A DNA stretch of 64,000 nt from Ceratopteris richardii. Taxonomy: Eukaryota > Streptophyta > Polypodiopsida > Polypodiales > Pteridaceae. The first letter of the stretch is position 1; every line of letters starts with the position of its first letter. The notes under the pieces are model-generated. The model saw only the letters and a program-made list of their open reading frames with translations, was not told where the DNA came from and ran no database searches. Of the stretch, positions 22,531-35,729 are shown in pieces. The stretch spans positions 111,589,795 to 111,653,794 of the forward strand of contig CM035444.1 of NCBI GenBank assembly GCA_020310875.1, written 5' to 3'. Made by a program: the position numbers and the translations under genes.

Positions 22531-22604
22531 AAGGACGACGGGCGCAGTGGATAAAGCATTGTCCTCCCATCCAAACCACCCGAGTTCAAATCCCATCCTC
22601 AGCA
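22531..22604 (+). repeat. tRNA-like (SINE-type) Pol III promoter segment within the LTR
   Basis: An A-box-like GGGCGCAGTGG (22540-22550) and a B-box-like AGTTCAAATCC (22583-22593) are separated by about 32 bp, the layout of a tRNA gene or tRNA-derived SINE head; the first part resembles tRNA-Arg-type sequences. It does not fold into a convincing cloverleaf, so it is not a working tRNA. Copies occur at the same place in the other LTRs (26962-27035, 31393-31466, 35824-35897), where the A box reads GGGTGCAGTGG. Confidence 0.55.
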
Positions 22605-23062
22605 GCGAGCGCAGCGCAAAGTTTTTATAATTTGTGCTTTTCAAAAAATTATCGACGGAAGCGTTTTTTAATACGACGGTGTACGGCGTTTTCTCCCGAT
22701 TATGACCAATAGCTTTTTATGATTACGATTGCGATCGTAAAGATCTATGCTTTTGAAGGAGCTTTTGGAGGACAATCAAACACTATATAACAAGAGCTTG
22801 AGCTCATTGTTATTCATCCTTCACCTAGGATCAACACAAGCTTTCTAGAGCTTGGACCTCAATAGAGGTGGTGTTTCTTCTAGCACATGGGGCAGCCATG
22901 GTGCTAACTTGAAGCACGTTGAGGAGCAGCTATGGAGTTCTTCTTGGTGATTCTTCTTGGAGAAGATGAAGGGTGTGCTCACACTCTACCTCATGGAGAG
23001 GAGGTTATCTCTTGTTCATGGCAAGAAGACTTGGTCATTAGCAGCTTGATGGTGAGGATCGC

Positions 23063-23272
23063 CCATCTACATGATGATTTTGAAGATTGTCTTCTACAGG
23101 AAGATATTAGGTTGAAGATTGTCTTCTACAAGAAGATGTCTGGCTACTTCAAAGACATTGGATGGGACCATCTACATGGCGTATTTGAAGATCATCTTCT
23201 ACAAGAAGATGTTAGGTTGAAGATTGTCTTCTACAAGAAGATATCTGGCTACTTCAAAGACATTAGATGGAG
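23063..23272 (+). repeat. 105-bp tandem duplication inside the LTR
   Basis: Two consecutive units begin CCATCTACATG at 23063 and 23168. Each contains GAAGAT(T/C)(G/A)TCTTCTACA and GGCTACTTCAAAGACATT. Because 105 is divisible by three, it keeps a 116-codon frame open with a 35-residue repeat. The same pair is in the other LTRs at +4431, +8862 and +13293. Each unit also contains short inverted GAAGA/TCTTC runs. I do not call the frame a gene. Confidence 0.8.
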
Positions 23273-23895
23273 TTTAACATAAGATTCACATCTTATGTTA
23301 AAGTATTCAGGTACATATTCTCTTTATGCACACAGGTACTACTTGAAGTTTATGGAGGCTGTGGCGTTCATATCAGGAGGAGTCCTATTCGGCATAGGTA
23401 CAAGAGAATCAGTACTTATATGCTTTATGCATATTTTTATGAGGTGTTTAAGAAGGTGTGTTCACATGAGTTTGAGGATTTCCGTTCACACTGATCCTTC
23501 CTCTTTCAGTCACTCATATTCACTCTTCTATAACCTATAAGGTCACACATCTCATGTATATTCAGATTACTGCCCACACATCTGAATATGTTTGTTACAT
23601 TGTACATTCACTCATTCATCCATTTCTCATCACATAGAGTAGTTGAGAGATATGCTCCCACATTGTACATTGAACATTGGTATATATGATACTATGAGTA
23701 AGCGCTGGCTTACGTAACACCTTACACATGATGTCTATTCTTTCTCTATCTTTATCTCATCATTTGTATGATTAAGTTGTGATATGTTCATGTTTTGTCA
23801 ATATGGAAGATTGCTGGAATTAATGTTGTACATGACTGGAACTATGGAACCATGGACCTGTGACATGAGCCTAAGGGCCTACCTCACTTCCAACA

Positions 23896-26867
23896 TTTGG
23901 TATCAGAGCACTGAGGTTTTGGTTACAGAACTTTAGATCTTTGGCATCAATGCATTAAGGCTCATTCATATCCCAGGTTCCTAGAATTCGAGATTTACAA
24001 CATATAATTTAAAGGCATCTTCTAATATTTGACATTTGACATACACACTTAATCTAGATGAGTAGAGATTTGAGAATTAGACACTTCAGTTACATTCATC
24101 AGTGTGGAGTATGAAGTTGATGATCTGTTAGCAGCCGAATATTTTTGAAGAGTATGCAAATACTTTACAAAAGTATTGTTTGAAGACCCAAACTTGATGA
24201 AGAGAAGACTACTTCAAATTCAAGGAAGAACAATGGTTTAGAGAAGATGAAGAAATCAGATCAACATCAAATCACAGGCTACATCAAAACAGGTATCTAG
24301 AAGTTTTTCTAGAGAGTTTTGAGAAATCTCTTTCATGGCAAGAAAGTTCATCTAAGAAGACAAGTGCAGAGATGAGATGAGTTTTTTCAGCCAATTTTTT
24401 GTTGTAAGTTGGTTGGATATCAAGGTACAAATGTATCTAGAGAAGGTAACTCTAGAAGGGCAATTCATCATTCAGACAACGATTGGTGAATTTAGTCATT
24501 TCAGACATTTGAAACAGCATGTTGATTGAGAGATATGAGGAGATGATAAAACATGATTATATATTCACTTCCATTTATATACCATGTTTGTTTTATCTCT
24601 TACTCTAAGCATTAGAGGAAGAGAAAAGTTCATTTGAAGAAGTCAAGAGTGTTTGCTACTTCAAGATGAAGAGAACAAAAGGTATGGAAGAGAAGTTTGA
24701 AACTGTTGTCATCATCAGGTGGAAGAAAGATGCAGAAGAAGAAAGTCCATCATTTCCAAAAGAAAAGTAAGGCTTCCTTTTCTCATATATTTTCCATATA
24801 CTTTTCCTATTTTATCCTCTACATCCAAAGACAAGTCTACGAGAACATCTTGTTTAAAGAAGAAGCAGTTTCTTGTTTTGCATTACACTTGGTCATGATT
24901 TAGTAGATTTGACAAAGAATTGCATTGAGAGAAAGAAAAGCAGCAGATATATGTTTTAACTCATATATGTATGAGTTATGTTTTAGTTGAAGCTTTTAAG
25001 CAGGCAGCTTATATGTTCCCTCAAAGAATTCTTGGAGTGTCAATACAGAGCTACTTGGTATATGACAAGTTGCAGAGAAGTATATTTCTTCTTTCTCTAA
25101 CTCTTAAGGTAAAAGAGTTTTTTTGTAGCAGATGTTGAAGACTTGCGTTGAGGTTTTATGTTTGGAAAAGGTTACCTCATACTCAGTATTTTCAGAAACT
25201 TCAGAAAATTCAGATTTGCTGATGTACAGGTCATTTGAAGAATCTACTTTTTATGATTGTCTAGTTTTTTGGATACATGTTTGTATTCAAAAATGTGTTC
25301 CATCATATCCTATCACTTGATTAAGAAGTGGAGTTAGCCAAAAGAAAATCAAGCAGGTACTATCACATTTCACCCGGGTAAAATATGAAAGTTATGAAGT
25401 ATCAACTTGCAGCTTTTGGAGTTCTCAAGGTGAGAAGTTTGTCCACTTATGTTTCAAGTAGGAGTTGCAGATTCCTTGAAGGATTTGTTTGAAGAAAAGT
25501 TTTACAACTTTTTGAGAAGCATGGACACTTGGAGACATTTAGGAAATAAAATCAAACATTCAGTCATGAAGGTTTGATAAGAGCAGATTCTACACAGGAG
25601 AGATCATTGATCTTGTATGATCTTGAGCATTTATGAGTCGGTTGTCTATCCTTTGTTTATGAAGATTCTTAACATTGGAAGAAGTCAGTCAAAGATTCAG
25701 ATTCTATCAAATTTGTGTTGCAGAGAGATAGAAGATACTTGTTATGTTACAGAAGGTTATGAATCCTATAAAGCTTTCAGCAAGGTTTTGTTATGTTAGG
25801 ATCAGCTAACCTTATTCTAGATTTTGGAAAGCTGAGGAATGACATGGAAAGCTATTGGCATCTGATCAATGCTAATAAAAAGGGTTCAGAGATTTTGTTT
25901 CAGATACAGGTATTGATAACTGAACATCAGATTTATGAAGGAAGACGTTCCAGATTTCATAAAGTCTGATATATTTGAAGAATACTGGATACTAGTGTTA
26001 AGTCATCCAGGGGGGTGATGAAACATGAAGACTTATTTTCAAGCCATATGTAAAAGAATGCAGAGTCATACCTACAGGTATTCCTATTTCAGGTATTCCT
26101 ATATTTCCTTTGTTAGGTTCTCTTTATGTTCCAGCTTTGAAAGAAGAAGGAAGAAGAAGAATATTTGGAGAAAGTTCCTGTTAGGATGTTCCTGTTCAGG
26201 AGAAGGTTCCAGATTTCTATTGAAGAGAAGCTTGATATTTCAGAAAGGTATATTTTCATAAGTGCGCACATATATGTTTATACCAAGTTCTGAAGGAAAG
26301 AGGTATGAAGGATTTAAAGGATGAAGACATGATGACATCATAGATTTTTTGACTCATATTGACTTGAGAACAGTCAGAGATGAACCAGCAGTGTTCATAA
26401 TACACTAAGTTGTGAGTTGACAGTCACAGGTTCCAGGATTCAGTTCTTGATTTGTTTAGTGTATTTACATGACGCAGCAAAAGTACGTTGAGAAACCTTT
26501 TTTGGAAGGTAAATGCAAATATATGGATCCTAGTGTATGTTTTCAGGTTTTTGAAGACAGGAGATAGCAGGTGCAGAGACAGTACATGCTACATTTGTTG
26601 TCAAGCAGTGATTGCTTGATGTGTACACTATTGGATATCTAGTTTGCATATTTTCTCAAGTATTATGGTTCATATTCAGCAAGTTCAGGTTCTTTTGAAG
26701 GAAAGTCAAATTCAGTTTTGAAGAAGACTTTTTGAAGAAAAGTTCTGAAGTTCGGGAGTACAAGCTTGAAGCTTGTGACAAGCTATTTGAAGCTTGTAAT
26801 AGTTTTGCAGCTTATGAAGTTTGCAGATTCAATCCAGGTTGTACCAATATGACATTGCACGGGGGAT
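23896..26867 (+). mobile_element. Internal region 1 of the tandem array, non-coding
   Basis: Begins TTTGGTATCAGAGC: the PBS at 23898-23909 (TGGTATCAGAGC) is complementary to the initiator tRNA-Met 3' end. Ends with a polypurine-like GCACGGGGGAT (26857-26867) directly before LTR 2. In between are 2.9 kb of AT- and GAAGA-rich sequence with only short frames (up to 78 codons) and no retroviral motif. Private differences from internal 2 and 3 include CTTCTTTCTCTAAC near 25088 and CAGATTCAATCC near 26825. Confidence 0.9.
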
Positions 26868-28326
26868 TGTTGGAAAACAATGTCCCATTGGTCAAGGATT
26901 GGTCAATTTTGTCCATTCTTTAAAGCATGTGTACAGAATCTGTTCACTCCCTTGTACAAGAAAGGACGACGGGTGCAGTGGATAAAGCATTGTCCTCCCA
27001 TCCAAACGACCCGAGTTCAAATCCCATCCTCAGCAGCGGGCGCAGCGCAAAGTTTTTATAATTTGTGCTTTTCAAAAAATTATCGACGGACACGTTTTTT
27101 AATACGACGGCGTACGGCGTTTTCTCCCAATTATGACCAATAGCTTTTTATGATTACGATTGCGATCGTAAAGATTTATGCTTTTGAAGGAGCTTTTGGA
27201 GGACAATCAAACACTATATAACAAGAGCTTGAGCTCATTGTTATTCATCCTTCACCTAGGATCAACACAAGCTTTCTAGAGCTTGGACCTCAATAGAGGT
27301 GGTGTTTCTTCTAGCACATGGGGCAGCCATGGTGCTAACTTGAAGCATGTTGAGGAGCAGCTATGGAGTTCTTCTTGGTGATTCTTCTTGGAGAAGATGA
27401 AGGGTGTGCTCACACTCTACCTCATGGAGAGGAGGTTATCTCTTGTTCATGGCAAGAAGACTTGGTCATTAGCAGCTTGATGGTGAGGATCGCCCATCTA
27501 CATGATGATTTTGAAGATTGTCTTCTACAGGAAGATATTAGGTTGAAGATTGTCTTCTACAAGAAGATGTCTGGCTACTTCAAAGACATTGGATGGGACC
27601 ATCTACATGGTGTATTTGAAGATCATCTTCTACAAGAAGATGTTAGGTTGAAGATTGTCTTCTACAAGAAGATATCTGGCTACTTCAAAGACATTAGATG
27701 GAGTTTAACATAAGATTCACATCTTATGTTAAAGTATTCAGGTACATATTCTCTTTATGCACACAGGTACTACTTGAAGTTTATGGAGGCTGTGGCGTTC
27801 ATATCAGGAGGAGTCCTATTCGGCATAGGTACAAGAGAATCAGTACTTATATGCTTTATGCATATTTTTATGAGGTGTTTAAGAAGGTGTGTTCACATGA
27901 GTTTGAGGATTTCCGTTCACACTGATCCTTCCTCTTTCAGTCACTCATATTCACTCTTCTATAACCTATAAGGTCACACATCTCATGTATATTCAGATTA
28001 CTGCCCACACATCTGAATATGTTTGTTACATTGTACATTCACTCATTCATCCATTTCTCATCACATAGAGTAGTTGAGAGATATGCTCCCACATTGTACA
28101 TTGAACATTGGTATATATGATACTATGAGTAAGCGCTGGCTTACGTAACACCTTACACATGATGTCTATTCTTTCTCTATCTTTATCTCATCATTTGTAT
28201 GATTAAGTTGTGATATGTTCATGTTTTGTCAATATGGAAGATTGCTGGAATTAATGTTGTACATGACTGGAACTATGGAACCATGGACCTGTGACATGAG
28301 CCTAAGGGCCTACCTCACTTCCAACA
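26868..28326 (+). mobile_element. LTR 2 of the tandem array
   Basis: 1459 bp, near-identical to LTR 3. A private difference is CTCCCAATTATG near 27124, where the other three have CTCCCGATTATG. It has PBS sequence directly downstream (28329-28340) and polypurine sequence upstream, so it serves both as a 3' LTR of unit 1 and a 5' LTR of unit 2. Confidence 0.95.
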
Positions 28327-31298
28327 TTTGGTATCAGAGCACTGAGGTTTTGGTTACAGAACTTTAGATCTTTGGCATCAATGCATTAAGGCTCATTCAT
28401 ATCCCAGGTTCCTAGAATTCGAGATTTACAACATATAATTTAAAGGCATCTTCTAATATTTGACATTTGACATACACACTTAATCTAGATGAGTAGAGAT
28501 TTGAGAATTAGACACTTCAGTTACATTCATCAGTGTGGAGTATGAAGTTGATGATCTGTTAGCAGCCGAATATTTTTGAAGAGTATGCAAATACTTTACA
28601 AAAGTATTGTTTGAAGACCCAAACTTGATGAAGAGAAGACTACTTCAAATTCAAGGAAGAACAATGGTTTAGAGAAGATGAAGAAATCAGATCAACATCA
28701 AATCACAGGCTACATCAAAACAGGTATCTAGAAGTTTTTCTAGAGAGTTTTGAGAAATCTCTTTCATGGCAAGAAAGTTCATCTAAGAAGACAAGTGCAG
28801 AGATGAGATGAGTTTTTTCAGCCAATTTTTTGTTGTAAGTTGGTTGGATATCAAGGTACAAATGTATCTAGAGAAGGTAACTCTAGAAGGGAAATTCATC
28901 ATTCAGACAACGATTGGTGAATTTAGTCATTTCAGACATTTGAAACAGCATTTTGATTGAGAGATATGAGGAGATGATAAAACATGATTATATATTCACT
29001 TCCATTTATATACCATGTTTGTTTTATCTCTTACTCTAAGCATTAGAGGAAGAGAAAAGTTCATTTGAAGAAGTCAAGAGTGTTTGCTACTTCAAGATGA
29101 AGAGAACAAAAGGTATGGAAGAGAAGTTTGAAACTGTTGTCATCATCAGGTGGAAGAAAGATGCAGAAGAAGAAAGTCCATCATTTCCAAAAGAAAAGTA
29201 AGGCTTCCTTTTCTCATATATTTTCCATATACTTTTCCTATTTTATCCTCTACATCCAAAGACAAGTCTACGAGAACATCTTGTTTAAAGAAGAAGCAGT
29301 TTCTTGTTTTGCATTACACTTGGTCATGATTTAGTAGATTTGACAAAGAATTGCATTGAGAGAAAGAAAAGCAGCAGATATATGTTTTAACTCATATATG
29401 TATGAGTTATGTTTTAGTTGAAGCTTTTAAGCAGGCAGCTTATATGTTCCCTCAAAGAATTCTTGGAGTGTCAATACAGAGCTACTTGGTATATGACAAG
29501 TTGCAGAGAAGTATATTTCTTCTTTATCTAACTCTTAAGGTAAAAGAGTTTTTTTGTAGCAGATGTTGAAGACTTGCGTTGAGGTTTTATGTTTGGAAAA
29601 GGTTACCTCATACTCAGTATTTTCAGAAACTTCAGAAAATTCAGATTTGCTGATGTACAGGTCATTTGAAGAATCTACTTTTTATGATTGTCTAGTTTTT
29701 TGGATACATGTTTGTATTCAAAAATGTGTTCCATCATATCCTATCACTTGATTAAGAAGTGGAGTTAGCCAAAAGAAAATCAAGCAGGTACTATCACATT
29801 TCACCCGGGTAAAATATGAAAGTTATGAAGTATCAACTTGCAGCTTTTGGAGTTCTCAAGGTGAGAAGTTTGTCCACTTATGTTTCAAGTAGGAGTTGCA
29901 GATTCCTTGAAGGATTTGTTTGAAGAAAAGTTTTACAACTTTTTGAGAAGCATGGACACTTGGAGACATTTAGGAAATAAAATCAAACATTCAGTCATGA
30001 AGGTTTGATAAGAGCAGATTCTACACAGGAGAGATCATTGATCTTGTATGATCTTGAGCATTTATGAGTCGGTTGTCTATCCTTTGTTTATGAAGATTCT
30101 TAACATTGGAAGAAGTCAGTCAAAGATTCAGATTCTATCAAATTTGTGTTGCAGAGAGATAGAAGATACTTGTTATGTTACAGAAGGTTATGAATCCTAT
30201 AAAGCTTTCAGCAAGGTTTTGTTATGTTAGGATCAGCTAACCTTATTCTAGATTTTGGAAAGCTGAGGAATGACATGGAAAGCTATTGGCATCTGATCAA
30301 TGCTAATAAAAAGGGTTCAGAGATTTTGTTTCAGATACAGGTATTGATAACTGAACATCAGATTTATGAAGGAAGACGTTCCAGATTTCATAAAGTCTGA
30401 TATATTTGAAGAATACTGGATACTAGTGTTAAGTCATCCAGGGGGGTGATGAAACATGAAGACTTATTTTCAAGCCATATGTAAAAGAATGCAGAGTCAT
30501 ACCTACAGGTATTCCTATTTCAGGTATTCCTATATTTCCTTTGTTAGGTTCTCTTTATGTTCCAGCTTTGAAAGAAGAAGGAAGAAGAAGAATATTTGGA
30601 GAAAGTTCCTGTTAGGATGTTCCTGTTCAGGAGAAGGTTCCAGATTTCTATTGAAGAGAAGCTTGATATTTCAGAAAGGTATATTTTCATAAGTGCGCAC
30701 ATATATGTTTATACCAAGTTCTGAAGGAAAGAGGTATGAAGGATTTAAAGGATGAAGACATGATGACATCATAGATTTTTTGACTCATATTGACTTGAGA
30801 ACAGTCAGAGATGAACCAGCAGTGTTCATAATACACTAAGTTGTGAGTTGACAGTCACAGGTTCCAGGATTCAGTTCTTGATTTGTTTAGTGTATTTACA
30901 TGACGCAGCAAAAGTACGTTGAGAAACCTTTTTTGGAAGGTAAATGCAAATATATGGATCCTAGTGTATGTTTTCAGGTTTTTGAAGACAGGAGATAGCA
31001 GGTGCAGAGACAGTACATGCTACATTTGTTGTCAAGCAGTGATTGCTTGATGTGTACACTATTGGATATCTAGTTTGCATATTTTCTCAAGTATTATGGT
31101 TCATATTCAGCAAGTTCAGGTTCTTTTGAAGGAAAGTCAAATTCAGTTTTGAAGAAGACTTTTTGAAGAAAAGTTCTGAAGTTCGGGAGTACAAGCTTGA
31201 AGCTTGTGACAAGCTATTTGAAGCTTGTAATAGTTTTGCAGCTTATGAAGTTTGCAGATTCAGTCCAGGTTGTACCAATATGACATTGCACGGGGGAT
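28327..31298 (+). mobile_element. Internal region 2 of the tandem array, non-coding
   Basis: 2972 bp with PBS at 28329-28340 and polypurine tract at 31288-31298. It differs from internal 1 and 3 by, for example, GAAGGGAAATTC near 28890, where both others have GAAGGGCAATTC. It shares CTTCTTTATCTAAC and CAGATTCAGTCC with internal 3 only. No coding capacity. Confidence 0.9.
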
Positions 31299-32757
31299 TG
31301 TTGGAAAACAATGTCCCATTGGTCAAGGATTGGTCAATTTTGTCCATTCTTTAAAGCATGTGTACAGAATCTGTTCACTCCCTTGTACAAGAAAGGACGA
31401 CGGGTGCAGTGGATAAAGCATTGTCCTCCCATCCAAACGACCCGAGTTCAAATCCCATCCTCAGCAGCGGGCGCAGCGCAAAGTTTTTATAATTTGTGCT
31501 TTTCAAAAAATTATCGACGGACACGTTTTTTAATACGACGGCGTACGGCGTTTTCTCCCGATTATGACCAATAGCTTTTTATGATTACGATTGCGATCGT
31601 AAAGATTTATGCTTTTGAAGGAGCTTTTGGAGGACAATCAAACACTATATAACAAGAGCTTGAGCTCATTGTTATTCATCCTTCACCTAGGATCAACACA
31701 AGCTTTCTAGAGCTTGGACCTCAATAGAGGTGGTGTTTCTTCTAGCACATGGGGCAGCCATGGTGCTAACTTGAAGCATGTTGAGGAGCAGCTATGGAGT
31801 TCTTCTTGGTGATTCTTCTTGGAGAAGATGAAGGGTGTGCTCACACTCTACCTCATGGAGAGGAGGTTATCTCTTGTTCATGGCAAGAAGACTTGGTCAT
31901 TAGCAGCTTGATGGTGAGGATCGCCCATCTACATGATGATTTTGAAGATTGTCTTCTACAGGAAGATATTAGGTTGAAGATTGTCTTCTACAAGAAGATG
32001 TCTGGCTACTTCAAAGACATTGGATGGGACCATCTACATGGTGTATTTGAAGATCATCTTCTACAAGAAGATGTTAGGTTGAAGATTGTCTTCTACAAGA
32101 AGATATCTGGCTACTTCAAAGACATTAGATGGAGTTTAACATAAGATTCACATCTTATGTTAAAGTATTCAGGTACATATTCTCTTTATGCACACAGGTA
32201 CTACTTGAAGTTTATGGAGGCTGTGGCGTTCATATCAGGAGGAGTCCTATTCGGCATAGGTACAAGAGAATCAGTACTTATATGCTTTATGCATATTTTT
32301 ATGAGGTGTTTAAGAAGGTGTGTTCACATGAGTTTGAGGATTTCCGTTCACACTGATCCTTCCTCTTTCAGTCACTCATATTCACTCTTCTATAACCTAT
32401 AAGGTCACACATCTCATGTATATTCAGATTACTGCCCACACATCTGAATATGTTTGTTACATTGTACATTCACTCATTCATCCATTTCTCATCACATAGA
32501 GTAGTTGAGAGATATGCTCCCACATTGTACATTGAACATTGGTATATATGATACTATGAGTAAGCGCTGGCTTACGTAACACCTTACACATGATGTCTAT
32601 TCTTTCTCTATCTTTATCTCATCATTTGTATGATTAAGTTGTGATATGTTCATGTTTTGTCAATATGGAAGATTGCTGGAATTAATGTTGTACATGACTG
32701 GAACTATGGAACCATGGACCTGTGACATGAGCCTAAGGGCCTACCTCACTTCCAACA
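31299..32757 (+). mobile_element. LTR 3 of the tandem array
   Basis: 1459 bp, near-identical to LTR 2 and sharing CATGGTGTATT with it (near 32038). PBS follows at 32760-32771. Confidence 0.95.
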
Positions 32758-35729
32758 TTTGGTATCAGAGCACTGAGGTTTTGGTTACAGAACTTTAGAT
32801 CTTTGGCATCAATGCATTAAGGCTCATTCATATCCCAGGTTCCTAGAATTCGAGATTTACAACATATAATTTAAAGGCATCTTCTAATATTTGACATTTG
32901 ACATACACACTTAATCTAGATGAGTAGAGATTTGAGAATTAGACACTTCAGTTACATTCATCAGTGTGGAGTATGAAGTTGATGATCTGTTAGCAGCCGA
33001 ATATTTTTGAAGAGTATGCAAATACTTTACAAAAGTATTGTTTGAAGACCCAAACTTGATGAAGAGAAGACTACTTCAAATTCAAGGAAGAACAATGGTT
33101 TAGAGAAGATGAAGAAATCAGATCAACATCAAATCACAGGCTACATCAAAACAGGTATCTAGAAGTTTTTCTAGAGAGTTTTGAGAAATCTCTTTCATGG
33201 CAAGAAAGTTCATCTAAGAAGACAAGTGCAGAGATGAGATGAGTTTTTTCAGCCAATTTTTTGTTGTAAGTTGGTTGGATATCAAGGTACAAATGTATCT
33301 AGAGAAGGTAACTCTAGAAGGGCAATTCATCATTCAGACAACGATTGGTGAATTTAGTCATTTCAGACATTTGAAACAGCATTTTGATTGAGAGATATGA
33401 GGAGATGATAAAACATGATTATATATTCACTTCCATTTATATACCATGTTTGTTTTATCTCTTACTCTAAGCATTAGAGGAAGAGAAAAGTTCATTTGAA
33501 GAAGTCAAGAGTGTTTGCTACTTCAAGATGAAGAGAACAAAAGGTATGGAAGAGAAGTTTGAAACTGTTGTCATCATCAGGTGGAAGAAAGATGCAGAAG
33601 AAGAAAGTCCATCATTTCCAAAAGAAAAGTAAGGCTTCCTTTTCTCATATATTTTCCATATACTTTTCCTATTTTATCCTCTACATCCAAAGACAAGTCT
33701 ACGAGAACATCTTGTTTAAAGAAGAAGCAGTTTCTTGTTTTGCATTACACTTGGTCATGATTTAGTAGATTTGACAAAGAATTGCATTGAGAGAAAGAAA
33801 AGCAGCAGATATATGTTTTAACTCATATATGTATGAGTTATGTTTTAGTTGAAGCTTTTAAGCAGGCAGCTTATATGTTCCCTCAAAGAATTCTTGGAGT
33901 GTCAATACAGAGCTACTTGGTATATGACAAGTTGCAGAGAAGTATATTTCTTCTTTATCTAACTCTTAAGGTAAAAGAGTTTTTTTGTAGCAGATGTTGA
34001 AGACTTGCGTTGAGGTTTTATGTTTGGAAAAGGTTACCTCATACTCAGTATTTTCAGAAACTTCAGAAAATTCAGATTTGCTGATGTACAGGTCATTTGA
34101 AGAATCTACTTTTTATGATTGTCTAGTTTTTTGGATACATGTTTGTATTCAAAAATGTGTTCCATCATATCCTATCACTTGATTAAGAAGTGGAGTTAGC
34201 CAAAAGAAAATCAAGCAGGTACTATCACATTTCACCCGGGTAAAATATGAAAGTTATGAAGTATCAACTTGCAGCTTTTGGAGTTCTCAAGGTGAGAAGT
34301 TTGTCCACTTATGTTTCAAGTAGGAGTTGCAGATTCCTTGAAGGATTTGTTTGAAGAAAAGTTTTACAACTTTTTGAGAAGCATGGACACTTGGAGACAT
34401 TTAGGAAATAAAATCAAACATTCAGTCATGAAGGTTTGATAAGAGCAGATTCTACACAGGAGAGATCATTGATCTTGTATGATCTTGAGCATTTATGAGT
34501 CGGTTGTCTATCCTTTGTTTATGAAGATTCTTAACATTGGAAGAAGTCAGTCAAAGATTCAGATTCTATCAAATTTGTGTTGCAGAGAGATAGAAGATAC
34601 TTGTTATGTTACAGAAGGTTATGAATCCTATAAAGCTTTCAGCAAGGTTTTGTTATGTTAGGATCAGCTAACCTTATTCTAGATTTTGGAAAGCTGAGGA
34701 ATGACATGGAAAGCTATTGGCATCTGATCAATGCTAATAAAAAGGGTTCAGAGATTTTGTTTCAGATACAGGTATTGATAACTGAACATCAGATTTATGA
34801 AGGAAGACGTTCCAGATTTCATAAAGTCTGATATATTTGAAGAATACTGGATACTAGTGTTAAGTCATCCAGGGGGGTGATGAAACATGAAGACTTATTT
34901 TCAAGCCATATGTAAAAGAATGCAGAGTCATACCTACAGGTATTCCTATTTCAGGTATTCCTATATTTCCTTTGTTAGGTTCTCTTTATGTTCCAGCTTT
35001 GAAAGAAGAAGGAAGAAGAAGAATATTTGGAGAAAGTTCCTGTTAGGATGTTCCTGTTCAGGAGAAGGTTCCAGATTTCTATTGAAGAGAAGCTTGATAT
35101 TTCAGAAAGGTATATTTTCATAAGTGCGCACATATATGTTTATACCAAGTTCTGAAGGAAAGAGGTATGAAGGATTTAAAGGATGAAGACATGATGACAT
35201 CATAGATTTTTTGACTCATATTGACTTGAGAACAGTCAGAGATGAACCAGCAGTGTTCATAATACACTAAGTTGTGAGTTGACAGTCACAGGTTCCAGGA
35301 TTCAGTTCTTGATTTGTTTAGTGTATTTACATGACGCAGCAAAAGTACGTTGAGAAACCTTTTTTGGAAGGTAAATGCAAATATATGGATCCTAGTGTAT
35401 GTTTTCAGGTTTTTGAAGACAGGAGATAGCAGGTGCAGAGACAGTACATGCTACATTTGTTGTCAAGCAGTGATTGCTTGATGTGTACACTATTGGATAT
35501 CTAGTTTGCATATTTTCTCAAGTATTATGGTTCATATTCAGCAAGTTCAGGTTCTTTTGAAGGAAAGTCAAATTCAGTTTTGAAGAAGACTTTTTGAAGA
35601 AAAGTTCTGAAGTTCGGGAGTACAAGCTTGAAGCTTGTGACAAGCTATTTGAAGCTTGTAATAGTTTTGCAGCTTATGAAGTTTGCAGATTCAGTCCAGG
35701 TTGTACCAATATGACATTGCACGGGGGAT
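32758..35729 (+). mobile_element. Internal region 3 of the tandem array, non-coding
   Basis: 2972 bp with PBS at 32760-32771 and polypurine tract at 35719-35729; no coding capacity. Nearly identical to internal 2 apart from single substitutions. Confidence 0.9.

Larger units (their letters stand above)
22437..23895 (+). mobile_element. LTR 1 of the tandem array
   Basis: 1459 bp. TATA-like CTATATAA at 22783-22790 gives a plus-strand promoter. It contains a tRNA-like segment (22531-22604) and a 105-bp tandem duplication (23063-23272). This copy differs from LTRs 2-4 at several sites, for example TCGTACAAG instead of TTGTACAAG near 22521, GAAGCGTTTT instead of GACACGTTTT near 22668, and GAAGCACG instead of GAAGCATG near 22914. 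It shares CATGGCGTATT (near 23176) with LTR 4 only. Confidence 0.95.

Noticed and set aside
22531..22604. Functional tRNA gene
   Set aside because: A and B boxes are present, but no convincing acceptor, anticodon and T stems can be drawn.
22932..23282. 116-codon ORF (repeated four times) as a host or element gene
   Set aside because: It lies wholly within the LTR, is kept open by a 105-bp duplication, and shows no known domain. Repetition in all four LTRs only reflects the array.
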